Origin: JBGAKG01 sp044224495
Lineage (GTDB): Bacteria; Myxococcota_A; Polyangia; Polyangiales; Polyangiaceae
DNA length: 64,000 bases
Assembly (NCBI GenBank): GCA_044224495.1
Contig: JBGAKG010000002.1
Location: forward strand, 62,001 to 126,000
Direction of reading: 5' to 3'
The translations under genes and the position numbers were made by a program. Below, piece by piece: positions 43,645-51,130 of this stretch. Positions within the stretch are counted from its first letter, which is position 1. Every line of letters starts with the position of its first letter. The notes under the pieces are model-generated. The model did not search any database and was not told the DNA's origin. It saw only the letters and a program-made list of their open reading frames with translations.

Positions 43645-44531
43645 GCGGGCTTCTGGAACTGATCGAGCCCGAGGATCTGGCGCGCCTCGTCCACCGTCGC
43701 GACCTTGCGTCCCACGTCGCGGACCATGCGCGCCGCGACCTCGACGAGCTGTCCGTTCGACTTCGCCATCTCGCCGTTCGGGAGATAGAAGTGGTCCTCG
43801 AGCCCGCAGCGGATGTTGCCGCCGAGCACCAGCGCGGTCGCGAGCATGCGCCACTGGCAGTGCGAGATGCCGATGACCTCCCACTCGCTCCCCGGCGCCA
43901 TGTCGAGCGCGATCTTCTTCTGGAGCTGCAGGCTCTCGACCGTGGGCGGGATGCCGCCGAGCACGTTCACGATGAACGAGAACTGGAGCGGCTTCTTGAG
44001 CACGCCCATGTCGAGCAACGGCCAGAGCCCGTGCGTGTGGCCGCTGTCGAAGCACTCGAGCTCCGGCTTCACGCCGCTCTCGTTCATCGCCGACAGGAGC
44101 TTGATGATCTTCTCGTAGGTGTTCGAGAACACCATGTCGAAGACGAAGTTCTTCCGCTTCTCGGAGTACTTCGCGTAGTTCATCGTGCCCATGTTGAGGG
44201 CCGCGATCTCCGGCTTGCTCTCGCGGATGTACGTGCACTGCTCCGTCACGTCGTCCAGGATCGTGCCGGTCGAGAAGTTCAGGATGATCGGGCAGCGCTT
44301 CTGGATCTCTTCCTTGATCTTCGCGAACGTCGCCGGGCTGAACGTGGGGGAGCCGTCGTCGTTGCGCGCGTGGATGTGCACCACGCTCGCGCCCTGGTCG
44401 TAGGCGCGCTTCGCTTCTTCGGCGATCTCGACCGGGGTGTAGGGGATCCCCTCGTTCTGCTTCCGGTTCGCGAGCACGCCGCTCAGGGCGCAGGTGATCA
44501 CGCAGACGTCGGGGTCACGTACGAACGCCAT
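43641..44531 (-). CDS. BKACE-family beta-keto acid cleavage enzyme (DUF849/Kce-like)
   Basis: 296 residues, TIM-barrel zinc enzyme. The family condenses a beta-keto acid with acetyl-CoA to give acetoacetate and a CoA ester; the founding member is the lysine-fermentation enzyme Kce. Visible motifs: VITCALSGV (about 11), VHIHARNDDGSPTF (zinc His pair, about 52-65), ILNFSTG (about 84), LECFDSGHTH (about 155), FSFIVNVLGGIPP, and ALVLGGNIRCGLEDHFYLPNG (here about 231-251; Glu and Arg contacts). The specific keto acid cannot be told. The ATG overlaps the MarR gene end by 17 bases. Confidence 0.92.
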   Translation of the reverse strand: MAFVRDPDVCVITCALSGVLANRKQNEGIPYTPVEIAEEAKRAYDQGASVVHIHARNDDGSPTFSPATFAKIKEEIQKRCPIILNFSTGTILDDVTEQCTYIRESKPEIAALNMGTMNYAKYSEKRKNFVFDMVFSNTYEKIIKLLSAMNESGVKPELECFDSGHTHGLWPLLDMGVLKKPLQFSFIVNVLGGIPPTVESLQLQKKIALDMAPGSEWEVIGISHCQWRMLATALVLGGNIRCGLEDHFYLPNGEMAKSNGQLVEVAARMVRDVGRKVATVDEARQILGLDQFQKPA

Positions 44532-45018
44532 CTCGGTCCTTCGCTTTCTCTTTTTCGTCGCGCGGCCCGACCATCTCGCGCACGCGCTTGGCCAACTTCG
44601 TCGAGATCTTCAGGAGCTCTCGCGTCTCCTGCGCGGACAAGCTCGAGAGCGCGCCGCGGAAGATCTCCATCGGCTCGACCGGGATCTCCTTGGCGATCCG
44701 CTCGCCCTTCTCCGTGAGCTTGATGTGGACGACGCGCCGGTCTTCCTTCGAGCGCTCGCGCACGACGAGGCCCTCGCGCTCCATGCGATCGATGATCCCG
44801 GTCACGGTGCTGTTCTGCGCGCGGATCTTCTCCGACAGCTCGGACAGCGACAGGTCGCCGATCGTCTCCAGCATCTTGATGACGGTGAGCTGCGGCCCCG
44901 TCAGGTTCGCCCGGCGCGCGAACTCCTTCGTCACGCGGCGACCCTCCGTATAGAGGTAGATGATGGCTTCGAGGATGCGATCCACGTCGCCTTTGAGCTC
45001 GGGGGAGATGGGGGTCAC
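44515..45018 (-). CDS. MarR-family transcriptional regulator
   Basis: 167 residues from a GTG at 45018. The MarR winged helix spans about 35-125: GPQLTVIKMLETIGDLSLSE, LSEKIRAQNSTVTGIIDRME, then the beta-wing with REGLVVRERSKEDRRVVHIK (D-x-R signature). The C-terminus is Lys-rich. A longer frame could begin at a TTG at 45087, but that TTG is part of a TTGACG -35-like hexamer. The longer version would also cover a palindromic site at 45042-45063. First gene of the BKACE/ECH/carboxyltransferase operon and presumably its repressor, responding to a CoA ester or aromatic acid. Confidence 0.88.
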   Translation of the reverse strand: MTPISPELKGDVDRILEAIIYLYTEGRRVTKEFARRANLTGPQLTVIKMLETIGDLSLSELSEKIRAQNSTVTGIIDRMEREGLVVRERSKEDRRVVHIKLTEKGERIAKEIPVEPMEIFRGALSSLSAQETRELLKISTKLAKRVREMVGPRDEKEKAKDRDGVRT

Positions 45019-45041
45019 GTCACACTCAGTTCGGGGCTCGT

Positions 45042-45063
45042 AAGTTTCGTGTGCGAAATACTT
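45042..45063. promoter_or_regulatory. Candidate MarR operator (imperfect palindrome)
   Basis: AAGTTTCG-TGTG-CGAA-AT-ACTT: an inverted repeat with two extra bases in the right arm, 24-45 bases upstream of the MarR GTG. It overlaps a possible -10 position for the TTGACG at 45087-45082. Shared divergent region with the gene at 45111. Confidence 0.35.
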
Positions 45064-45098
45064 GGACGCGAAACGTCTCGCCGTCAAGCGAACTTTGC

Positions 45099-45104
45099 TA
45101 GGGT
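45099..45104 (+). promoter_or_regulatory. TAGGGT -10-like element
   Basis: TAGGGT, six bases, GTG at 45111 (ATG at 45114). No Shine-Dalgarno. Confidence 0.4.
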
Positions 45105-45110
45105 GGCGCA

Positions 45111-46040
45111 GTGATGAGGCACCGATGGATCCTCGGAGGCTTCGTCGTGGCGGGGTTCGCGGTCGCGTGCTCCCTCGCGACGAACCTCGACTCGCTCGGC
45201 CCGGACGGCGGTAGCGCCGAGGCCTGCGGCACCGGCAACGTGTGCCGGCCGCCCGTGCCCACGGGTTGGACCGGGCCCGTCGTGCTCCGTGACGGGATCG
45301 AAGACCAAGGCTGCACCGCGCCGTTCGGCTCGAAGGTGCTCGGCACCATCAACGACGGTCTCGACGCCGGCGCGGGGAGCTGCACGTGCGAGTGCAACGC
45401 GACGCCGGGTGCCTGCCGCTACCGCGTCGACATCTACAACACCGCGAACTGCCAGGGCTCGCCGCTCGTCGCGGACGCTGCCGCGTTCAACGCCTGCTTT
45501 CCGAACGCGGTCATCCCCACCTTCAGCGTGAAGTACAACGATGGCGGCGCCACCGCGGAAGCGGGCTGCGTCCCGGTCACGACCCGCACCGGCTTCGCCG
45601 TGAACCCGACCGCGCATCACCTGTGCCTCGGCGCCTTCCCGGCTTCGGGCTGCAGCTCCGGCACGTGCATGCCCGCGGCGACCAAGGCGTGCATCGCCGC
45701 CGAGGGCGACCTCGCGTGCCCGGCACCGTTCACGAGCAAGCAGGTCCTGCACAAGGGCTGGACCGACGGGATCACGTGCTCCGGCTGCTCGTGCAGCGCG
45801 TTCGATCCGAACAGCTGCAAGTCCGCGCCGTCGATCAAGATCACGAACGCGCCGTGCGGGAGCGACGCGTCCACCGTCGTCGCGACCTACACGGCCGTGA
45901 ACGGCTGCGTCTCGGGCACCGCCCAAGCGGACACCGGCGCGATCAACCAACCGCCGAACGCGTGCAGCGTCGCGACGCCCGCCACGCCCGACGGCTCGAT
46001 CACGCCGACGGGCCCCGTCACCGTCTGCTGCCAGCCCTGA
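45111..46040 (+). CDS. Cys-rich surface lipoprotein
   Basis: 309 residues from GTG (or the next codon, ATG). Lipobox FAVACS (Cys about 20). The mature protein has about 24 Cys residues in patterns such as CTCECNATPGACRYRV, CSSGTCMPAATKAC and CSGCSCSAFDPNSC, implying many disulfides and extracellular location. No known family recognised. Similar Cys-dense lipoproteins recur in this window. Monocistronic and divergent from the MarR operon, so the MarR palindrome could also affect it. Confidence 0.8.
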   Translation: MMRHRWILGGFVVAGFAVACSLATNLDSLGPDGGSAEACGTGNVCRPPVPTGWTGPVVLRDGIEDQGCTAPFGSKVLGTINDGLDAGAGSCTCECNATPGACRYRVDIYNTANCQGSPLVADAAAFNACFPNAVIPTFSVKYNDGGATAEAGCVPVTTRTGFAVNPTAHHLCLGAFPASGCSSGTCMPAATKACIAAEGDLACPAPFTSKQVLHKGWTDGITCSGCSCSAFDPNSCKSAPSIKITNAPCGSDASTVVATYTAVNGCVSGTAQADTGAINQPPNACSVATPATPDGSITPTGPVTVCCQP

Positions 46041-46050
46041 AGCGCGAACG

Positions 46051-46719
46051 TCAGGCGCCCGGCTCGGCGAGGGGGCGCGGCTCGAGGCCGTGGACGCGCC
46101 ACGTCTCGCTCTGGGCGTAGTACTCGCTCAGCATCGCGCGCGGTGCGATCGTCACGATCGCGCCGTTCTTCGGGTTGTCGATGAGCTCGAAGTCTTCGAC
46201 CGACAGGTGCAGGAACCGCATCACGAAGCAGCGGATCGCCATCCCGTGCGTGACGATGAGCACGCGTGAGGAGTCCTTCCGCTCGACCTGCCGCATCATG
46301 CTCTCGAGGAAGCCGGAGACGCGGTCGTAGCAGTCGGCCGGGCTCTCCCCACCTTCGTAGCGGTAGTAGAACCAACCGTGCGTCTCGCGCAGGTTCTCCT
46401 GCCCCTTCACGTCCGCGTAGCCGTGGTCCTGCTCGCGGAGGCGCGGGTCCTCGTACACGCCGCCGGTACCCGCGCGCTCGACGCCGGCCCCCTCGAGCAG
46501 ACCGCTCAGCGTCTGCTGCGTGCGGTGATAGGGCGAGGTGTAGACGAGCGCGCCCCGGAGGAACTGAGGGCCGAGCGCCCGACCGGCATCGCGGGCCTGA
46601 ACCGTCCCGAGCGGCGAGAGCGGCGTGCGGAAGTCCCCGTGCTTCTGGGGATCGAAGGCGTCCACGTTGGCCAGGGATTGGCCGTGACGCACGAGCTTGA
46701 TGACGAGATCGCGAGGCAT
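46051..46719 (-). CDS. Histidine phosphatase family protein (phosphoglycerate mutase-like)
   Basis: 222 residues, no signal peptide. Catalytic motif VIKLVRHGQSLAN (about 6-18, RHG), LSPLGTVQARDAGRAL, YTSPYHRTQQTLSGLL (second Arg), EDPRLREQDHGY, GGESPADCYDRV and VLIVTHGMAIRCFVMRFL (second catalytic His, about 157). All residues of branch-1 histidine phosphatases are present. Substrate unknown (phosphosugars, phosphopeptides or nucleotides are typical). Converges with the Cys-rich lipoprotein gene, 10 bases apart. Confidence 0.93.
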   Translation of the reverse strand: MPRDLVIKLVRHGQSLANVDAFDPQKHGDFRTPLSPLGTVQARDAGRALGPQFLRGALVYTSPYHRTQQTLSGLLEGAGVERAGTGGVYEDPRLREQDHGYADVKGQENLRETHGWFYYRYEGGESPADCYDRVSGFLESMMRQVERKDSSRVLIVTHGMAIRCFVMRFLHLSVEDFELIDNPKNGAIVTIAPRAMLSEYYAQSETWRVHGLEPRPLAEPGA

Positions 46720-46852
46720 TTTTCGAGAGGACCCGCGCCACCTTAGCCTCGCCCGCGCCCGCGCACCATCCTACCTTGTCCCACCCATTTGCAGCTCCGA
46801 AGGGGTCGGCGGCAAATCCTCGCGGGGGGTCGAGCGTACGAGGGAGAAGTCG

Positions 46853-48895
46853 GTGCGGATCGCCTCCTCCCTCCTCGTCCCTTTGGCCGCCGTCGTGGGA
46901 ACGCTCGCGGCGTGCCATCGAAACGATCCGTCACCGACGACCTCTTCCCCGCCCTCCGCGAGCGCCGCCATCGCTCCGCCGGCGTCGCCTCCCCTCCCGC
47001 TCGATCGGATCGGCGAAGCGCGCGAGGGCTCCACGGTCGTCCTCGCCAAGCTCGCCGGCAAGCGCCTCGCCATCGTCGCCGACGAGGACGGGAGCGCCGT
47101 GCGCGTCGTCGACCTCGCGCGCAAGGCCGAGGTGGGCTCGCTCGCGATCCCGGGGCGCCCCGCCGCGCTCCTCGTGACGAAGGAAGGGAAGCTCCTCGTC
47201 GCGCTCCGCGACGACGGCGCCGTGCTCGTGACCGAGGCGCACGCGGACGGCTCGCTCAAGAGCCTCGACCGGATCCCCACCGCGACCGAGCCGCTCGCGC
47301 TCGCGTTGTCGCCGGACGATCGCACGCTGCTCGTCGCGTGCGGGTGGTCGCAGACGCTCGAGGGCTACTCCTTGGCGACGAAGGAGAAGGTCCTCTCGGT
47401 CCCCGTCGCGCGCGAGCCACGCGCAGTGCTCGTGTCCCACGATGGGACGAAGGCCTTCGTCGCCCACGGCGCCGAGGGCATCGTCGAGAGCGTCGATCTC
47501 GGCGCGAAGTCGGCCAAGGCCATCGACCTCGGCGTCGCGGCGTTCTCGATGCCCACCGGCGGGCGGAGGATCCTCCGCCGCCCGATCATCGACTTCGACG
47601 CGCTCGTGCCGATCGACGACGGCTTCGACTTCGACGAGTGCTTCGACTGCCGCGGGAGGAGGGGCGGGTTCTCGATCGAGATGCCCGCGCGCTTCGCGCG
47701 CCAAGGCTTCGCGCTCGCGCGCATCCAGCGCCACGGCCCGAAGGGCGAAGACCTCGGCGAGGCGATCCTCGAGCCGCACACCGAGGTGATGACCGGCGAT
47801 CCACGCGCGATCTCGAGCGGCTACGGCGGCGGCGGGATCGAGGATCTCGAGCTGCCGACGAACGCGTTCACGCTCTCCGTCCTCGATCCCGCGACCGGCA
47901 AGCGCGCCGCGCTCCGCCAGCCGGAGCCGCGGACCGACAAGAGCGGGTGTCACCTCCCCCGCGCGATCGCCGTCGACGACGCGCATGCCTTCGTCGCGTG
48001 CCTCGGCAGCGACTCCGTCTTCGCGTACCCGCGCGATCCCAAGGGCGACGTCGCCGCGAAGACCGACCTTCGGCTGCCCGTGGCGAGCGGACCGACCGGC
48101 GTCGCGATCGATCCGGAGGCGAAGGAGCTCGCCGTGTTCTCGAGCTTCGACGGCGTGCTCACGCTCGCGCCGACCGTCTTCGCCTCCGGCAAGGACGCCG
48201 GTCTCCCCGAGAAGACGGAGATCAAGCTCGTCCGCAAGAGCTCGCTCAGCGAGGACCAGCTCGAAGGGCGGCGCTTGTTCCACGACGCGGGCGACCCGCG
48301 CATCGCCGCCGACGGGCGCTCGTGCAGCTCGTGCCACCCCGACGGGCGCGACGACGGCCTCACCTGGTCCACGCCGAACGGGCCGCGCCAGACGATCCAG
48401 CTCGCCGGCCGCGTGAACCGCCCCGCGCCGTTCGGGTGGATGGGCAAGCACGCCTCGCTGTCGATCCACATGACCCAGACGATGCAGAACTTGAAGGGGA
48501 CGGGCCTGCCGCCGCACGAGCTCGACGCCCTCAGCGCGTGGCTCGGGGTCATGAAGGGCGCGCCCCAGAAGTGGCGCGCGCTCACGACCGAGGAGTCGCG
48601 CGGGCGCGACCTCTTCGCTTCGTCCGAGACCGGCTGCTCGGGCTGCCACGGCGAGAAGAACGGGTTCTCCGACCACGAGGTCCACGACGTGAAGAGCGCG
48701 ACCGAGAGCGACAGCACGGGCCAGTTCCTGGTGCCGTCGCTGGTGGGCGTGGGTGGTTCGGCGCCCTACTTCCACGACGGGCGCTACGGGAGCCTCGACG
48801 ACCTCCTCGCGAAGACGGACGGAACGATGGGGACGACCAAGTCCTTGTCCCCCGAGGACAAGAAGGCCCTCGTCGCGTACCTGAAGACGCTCTGA
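46853..48895 (+). CDS. Beta-propeller/dihaem cytochrome c peroxidase-like lipoprotein, paralogue 1
   Basis: 680 residues from a GTG with GGGAGAA upstream. Lipobox GTLAAC (Cys about 21). Residues about 50-230 and 300-440 form YVTN/beta-propeller strands (AIVADEDGSAVRVVDLARKA, LLVALRDDGAVLVTEAHADG). An inserted loop with a CFDC pair lies at about 262. The C-terminal cytochrome has haem sites CSSCH (about 490) and CSGCH (about 594), SIHMTQTMQN between them, and the MauG/CCP-type ending APYFHDGRYGSLDDLL and ALVAYLKTL. Probably periplasmic, transferring electrons or oxidising a substrate. First of three tandem paralogues. Confidence 0.88.
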   Translation: MRIASSLLVPLAAVVGTLAACHRNDPSPTTSSPPSASAAIAPPASPPLPLDRIGEAREGSTVVLAKLAGKRLAIVADEDGSAVRVVDLARKAEVGSLAIPGRPAALLVTKEGKLLVALRDDGAVLVTEAHADGSLKSLDRIPTATEPLALALSPDDRTLLVACGWSQTLEGYSLATKEKVLSVPVAREPRAVLVSHDGTKAFVAHGAEGIVESVDLGAKSAKAIDLGVAAFSMPTGGRRILRRPIIDFDALVPIDDGFDFDECFDCRGRRGGFSIEMPARFARQGFALARIQRHGPKGEDLGEAILEPHTEVMTGDPRAISSGYGGGGIEDLELPTNAFTLSVLDPATGKRAALRQPEPRTDKSGCHLPRAIAVDDAHAFVACLGSDSVFAYPRDPKGDVAAKTDLRLPVASGPTGVAIDPEAKELAVFSSFDGVLTLAPTVFASGKDAGLPEKTEIKLVRKSSLSEDQLEGRRLFHDAGDPRIAADGRSCSSCHPDGRDDGLTWSTPNGPRQTIQLAGRVNRPAPFGWMGKHASLSIHMTQTMQNLKGTGLPPHELDALSAWLGVMKGAPQKWRALTTEESRGRDLFASSETGCSGCHGEKNGFSDHEVHDVKSATESDSTGQFLVPSLVGVGGSAPYFHDGRYGSLDDLLAKTDGTMGTTKSLSPEDKKALVAYLKTL

Positions 48896-48911
48896 GGGGA
48901 GAGAGATCCCC
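48896..48911 (+). terminator. Short hairpin between paralogues 1 and 2
   Basis: GGGGA (48896-48900), six bases, TCCCC (48907-48911), immediately after the stop. Weak, no T tract. Confidence 0.25.
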
Positions 48912-48940
48912 CGCCGCCCTGGTCCGTACTGACGCAGAGA

Positions 48941-51046
48941 ATGCGTCGGTCCCTCCTTCTTCCCCTCGTCCTCTCCGCGTTCGCCGTCGTCGCCGCCTGC
49001 AAGAAGGATGGGGGGACGCCCCCCGCGCCGTCCGCGTCCGCGGCCACCACGGCGACCGCTCCCAGCACGCCGTCGTCTCCGCCGCTCCCCCTGGATCGAC
49101 TCTCCGAGACGCGGACCGGGTCTGCGCTCGTGCTCGCTCGCCTCGGCGGGAAGAAGGTCGCGATCATCGCCGACGACGACGCCAACGCCGTTCGCGTGAT
49201 CGACGTCGTCGCGAAGGAGGAGCTCTCGTCGCTCGCGATCGCGGGACGCCCGGCGCAGATGGTCGTCACGCGCGAGGGCAAGCTCCTCGTCGCGTTGCGC
49301 GACGAGGCCGCGCTCGCCGTCGTCGAAGCCCACAAGGACGGCTCGCTGAAGATCCTCGAACGCATCGGCACGCAGACCGAGCCGCTCGCGTTGGCGCTCG
49401 CGCCCGACGAGCGCACGGCGTGGGTCGCCTCGGGGTTCGCGCACGCGCTCGAGGGCTTCGATCTCGCGTCGAAGAAGCGTGTCGCGTCGTTCGACGTCGA
49501 CCGCGAACCGCGCGCGGTCCTCGTTTCCCAGGATGGGACGCACGTCTTCGTCGCCCACGGCGCCGCGGGCGTCCTCGAGACGATCGACGTGCTCGGCAAC
49601 TCGAAGCGCGCCGTCGACCTCGGCATCGCGGCGAGCGCGCCCATCTTCGGGGTGGAGCCCGAGTTCGGGTTCCCCGATCGGCGCATGATGGTCGAAGCGC
49701 TGGTTCCCGTCCCCGACGACATCGCCAACGCGAAGCCGGGCGGCGGCGGCGGAAGCGGCGCCGTCCGCCCGCCGATCCTGCCTCCGCCTCCCCCGCCCCA
49801 TCTGCCGCTCGACCGCGGCATGGTGCGCCGGCCTTCGTTCGTCGAGATGCCGGCCCGCTTCGCGCGCCAAGGCTTCGCGCTCGTCGAGTTCGACGCGCAC
49901 GACGCGAAGGGCAAGTCGCTCGGCCACCGTTTGATCCTCCCGCACGCGCAGGTGATGACGGGCGATCCGCGCCAGATCTCCACGGGCTACGGCGGCGGCG
50001 GCATCGAGGGCTCGGTCAACATGCCCACGAACCAATTCACCTTCTCGGTGATGGACTCCGCGAGCGGCAACCGCGCTGCGATGGTGCAGGCGCCGGGCTT
50101 CACGAACAAGGATGCGTGCCAGCTCCCGCGCGCGGCGCTCGTCGCGAAGGACGTCCTCTTCACGGCGTGCCTCGGGAGCGATGCGATCCAGGGCTTCGCG
50201 CTCACCAACGGGACCGTCGACCCCACCGCGAAGGTGAAGGTCCCCGTGCCGACGCCGAACGCGCTCGCGTTCGATCCCGAGTCGGGGCGCGTGTTCGCGC
50301 TCTCGACGTTCGACCGCACGCTCGTCGCGTTCGAAGCCGGCGGGAGCAACCCTTCTCCGGCGAAGGACACGATTCACCTCCACGGCAAGACGAACCTCAG
50401 CGAGCTCCAAGCGCAGGGCCGCAAGCTCTTCCACGACGCGGGCGATCCGCGCATCGCCGCCGACGGGCGCTCCTGCTCGTCGTGTCACCCCGACGGCCGT
50501 GACGACGGTCTCACGTGGTCGACCCCGAACGGCCCGCGCCAGACGATCCAGCTCGCGGGTCGGATCAACCGCCCCGCGCCGTTCGGCTGGATGGGCAAGC
50601 ACGCCTCCCTCCAGATCCACATGACCCAGACGATGCAGAACCTGAAGGGGACGGGCCTTCAACCGGGTGAGCTCGACGCGCTCGCGGCCTACCTCGACGT
50701 GATGAAGGGGGCGCCCCAGAAGTGGCGCGCGCTGACCGCGGAAGAAGCGCGCGGTCGCGACCTCTTCGCGTCGTCCGACACGGGTTGCTCGGGCTGCCAC
50801 GGCGAGAAGACCGGCTTCTCCGATCACGACGTCCACGACGTGAAGAGTGCGACCGCGACCGACACGACGGGTCAGTTCCTGGTCCCCTCCCTCGTCGGCG
50901 TGGCGGGCTCGGCGCCCTACTTCCACGACGGGCGCTACGCGAGCCTCGACGAGCTCCTGGCCAAGACCGACGGAACGATGGGGACCACGAAGTCTTTGTC
51001 GCCGGAAGACAAGAAAGCGCTCGTCGCGTACTTGAAGACACTCTGA
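48941..51046 (+). CDS. Beta-propeller/dihaem cytochrome c peroxidase-like lipoprotein, paralogue 2
   Basis: 701 residues. Lipobox AVVAAC (Cys about 20). Same architecture as paralogue 1: propeller strands (VAIIADDDANAVRVIDVVAK, LLVALRDEAALAVVEAHKDG), haem motifs CSSCH (about 511) and CSGCH (about 615), and the ending APYFHDGRYASLDELL / ALVAYLKTL. It differs in the inserted loop, where the Cys pair is replaced by a Gly run and a Pro-rich stretch (PPILPPPPPPHLPLDR, about 283-298). The cytochrome domain is the best conserved part. Followed by a strong intrinsic terminator at 51058-51096. Confidence 0.88.
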   Translation: MRRSLLLPLVLSAFAVVAACKKDGGTPPAPSASAATTATAPSTPSSPPLPLDRLSETRTGSALVLARLGGKKVAIIADDDANAVRVIDVVAKEELSSLAIAGRPAQMVVTREGKLLVALRDEAALAVVEAHKDGSLKILERIGTQTEPLALALAPDERTAWVASGFAHALEGFDLASKKRVASFDVDREPRAVLVSQDGTHVFVAHGAAGVLETIDVLGNSKRAVDLGIAASAPIFGVEPEFGFPDRRMMVEALVPVPDDIANAKPGGGGGSGAVRPPILPPPPPPHLPLDRGMVRRPSFVEMPARFARQGFALVEFDAHDAKGKSLGHRLILPHAQVMTGDPRQISTGYGGGGIEGSVNMPTNQFTFSVMDSASGNRAAMVQAPGFTNKDACQLPRAALVAKDVLFTACLGSDAIQGFALTNGTVDPTAKVKVPVPTPNALAFDPESGRVFALSTFDRTLVAFEAGGSNPSPAKDTIHLHGKTNLSELQAQGRKLFHDAGDPRIAADGRSCSSCHPDGRDDGLTWSTPNGPRQTIQLAGRINRPAPFGWMGKHASLQIHMTQTMQNLKGTGLQPGELDALAAYLDVMKGAPQKWRALTAEEARGRDLFASSDTGCSGCHGEKTGFSDHDVHDVKSATATDTTGQFLVPSLVGVAGSAPYFHDGRYASLDELLAKTDGTMGTTKSLSPEDKKALVAYLKTL

Positions 51047-51057
51047 GAAGAAAAAAG

Positions 51058-51096
51058 CCGAACAGGGAACACCGTGTTCCCGGTTCGTCTTTTTCT
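51058..51096 (+). terminator. Intrinsic terminator, hairpin plus T tract
   Basis: CGAACAGGGAACAC (51059-51072) pairs with GTGTTCCCGGTTCG (51074-51087) with one mismatch, then TCTTTTTC. A-rich flank on the left. The GAACAGGGAACAC core is identical to that in the large inverted repeat at 41104-41276. Confidence 0.75.
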
Positions 51097-51130
51097 GGAT
51101 CGATCGCGCCGCTGCCCCGTAGTGGCGCAA

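Noticed and set aside
48896..48911. Strong terminator between cytochrome paralogues 1 and 2
   Set aside because: The stem is only five base pairs with no T tract; listed with low confidence rather than as a finding.
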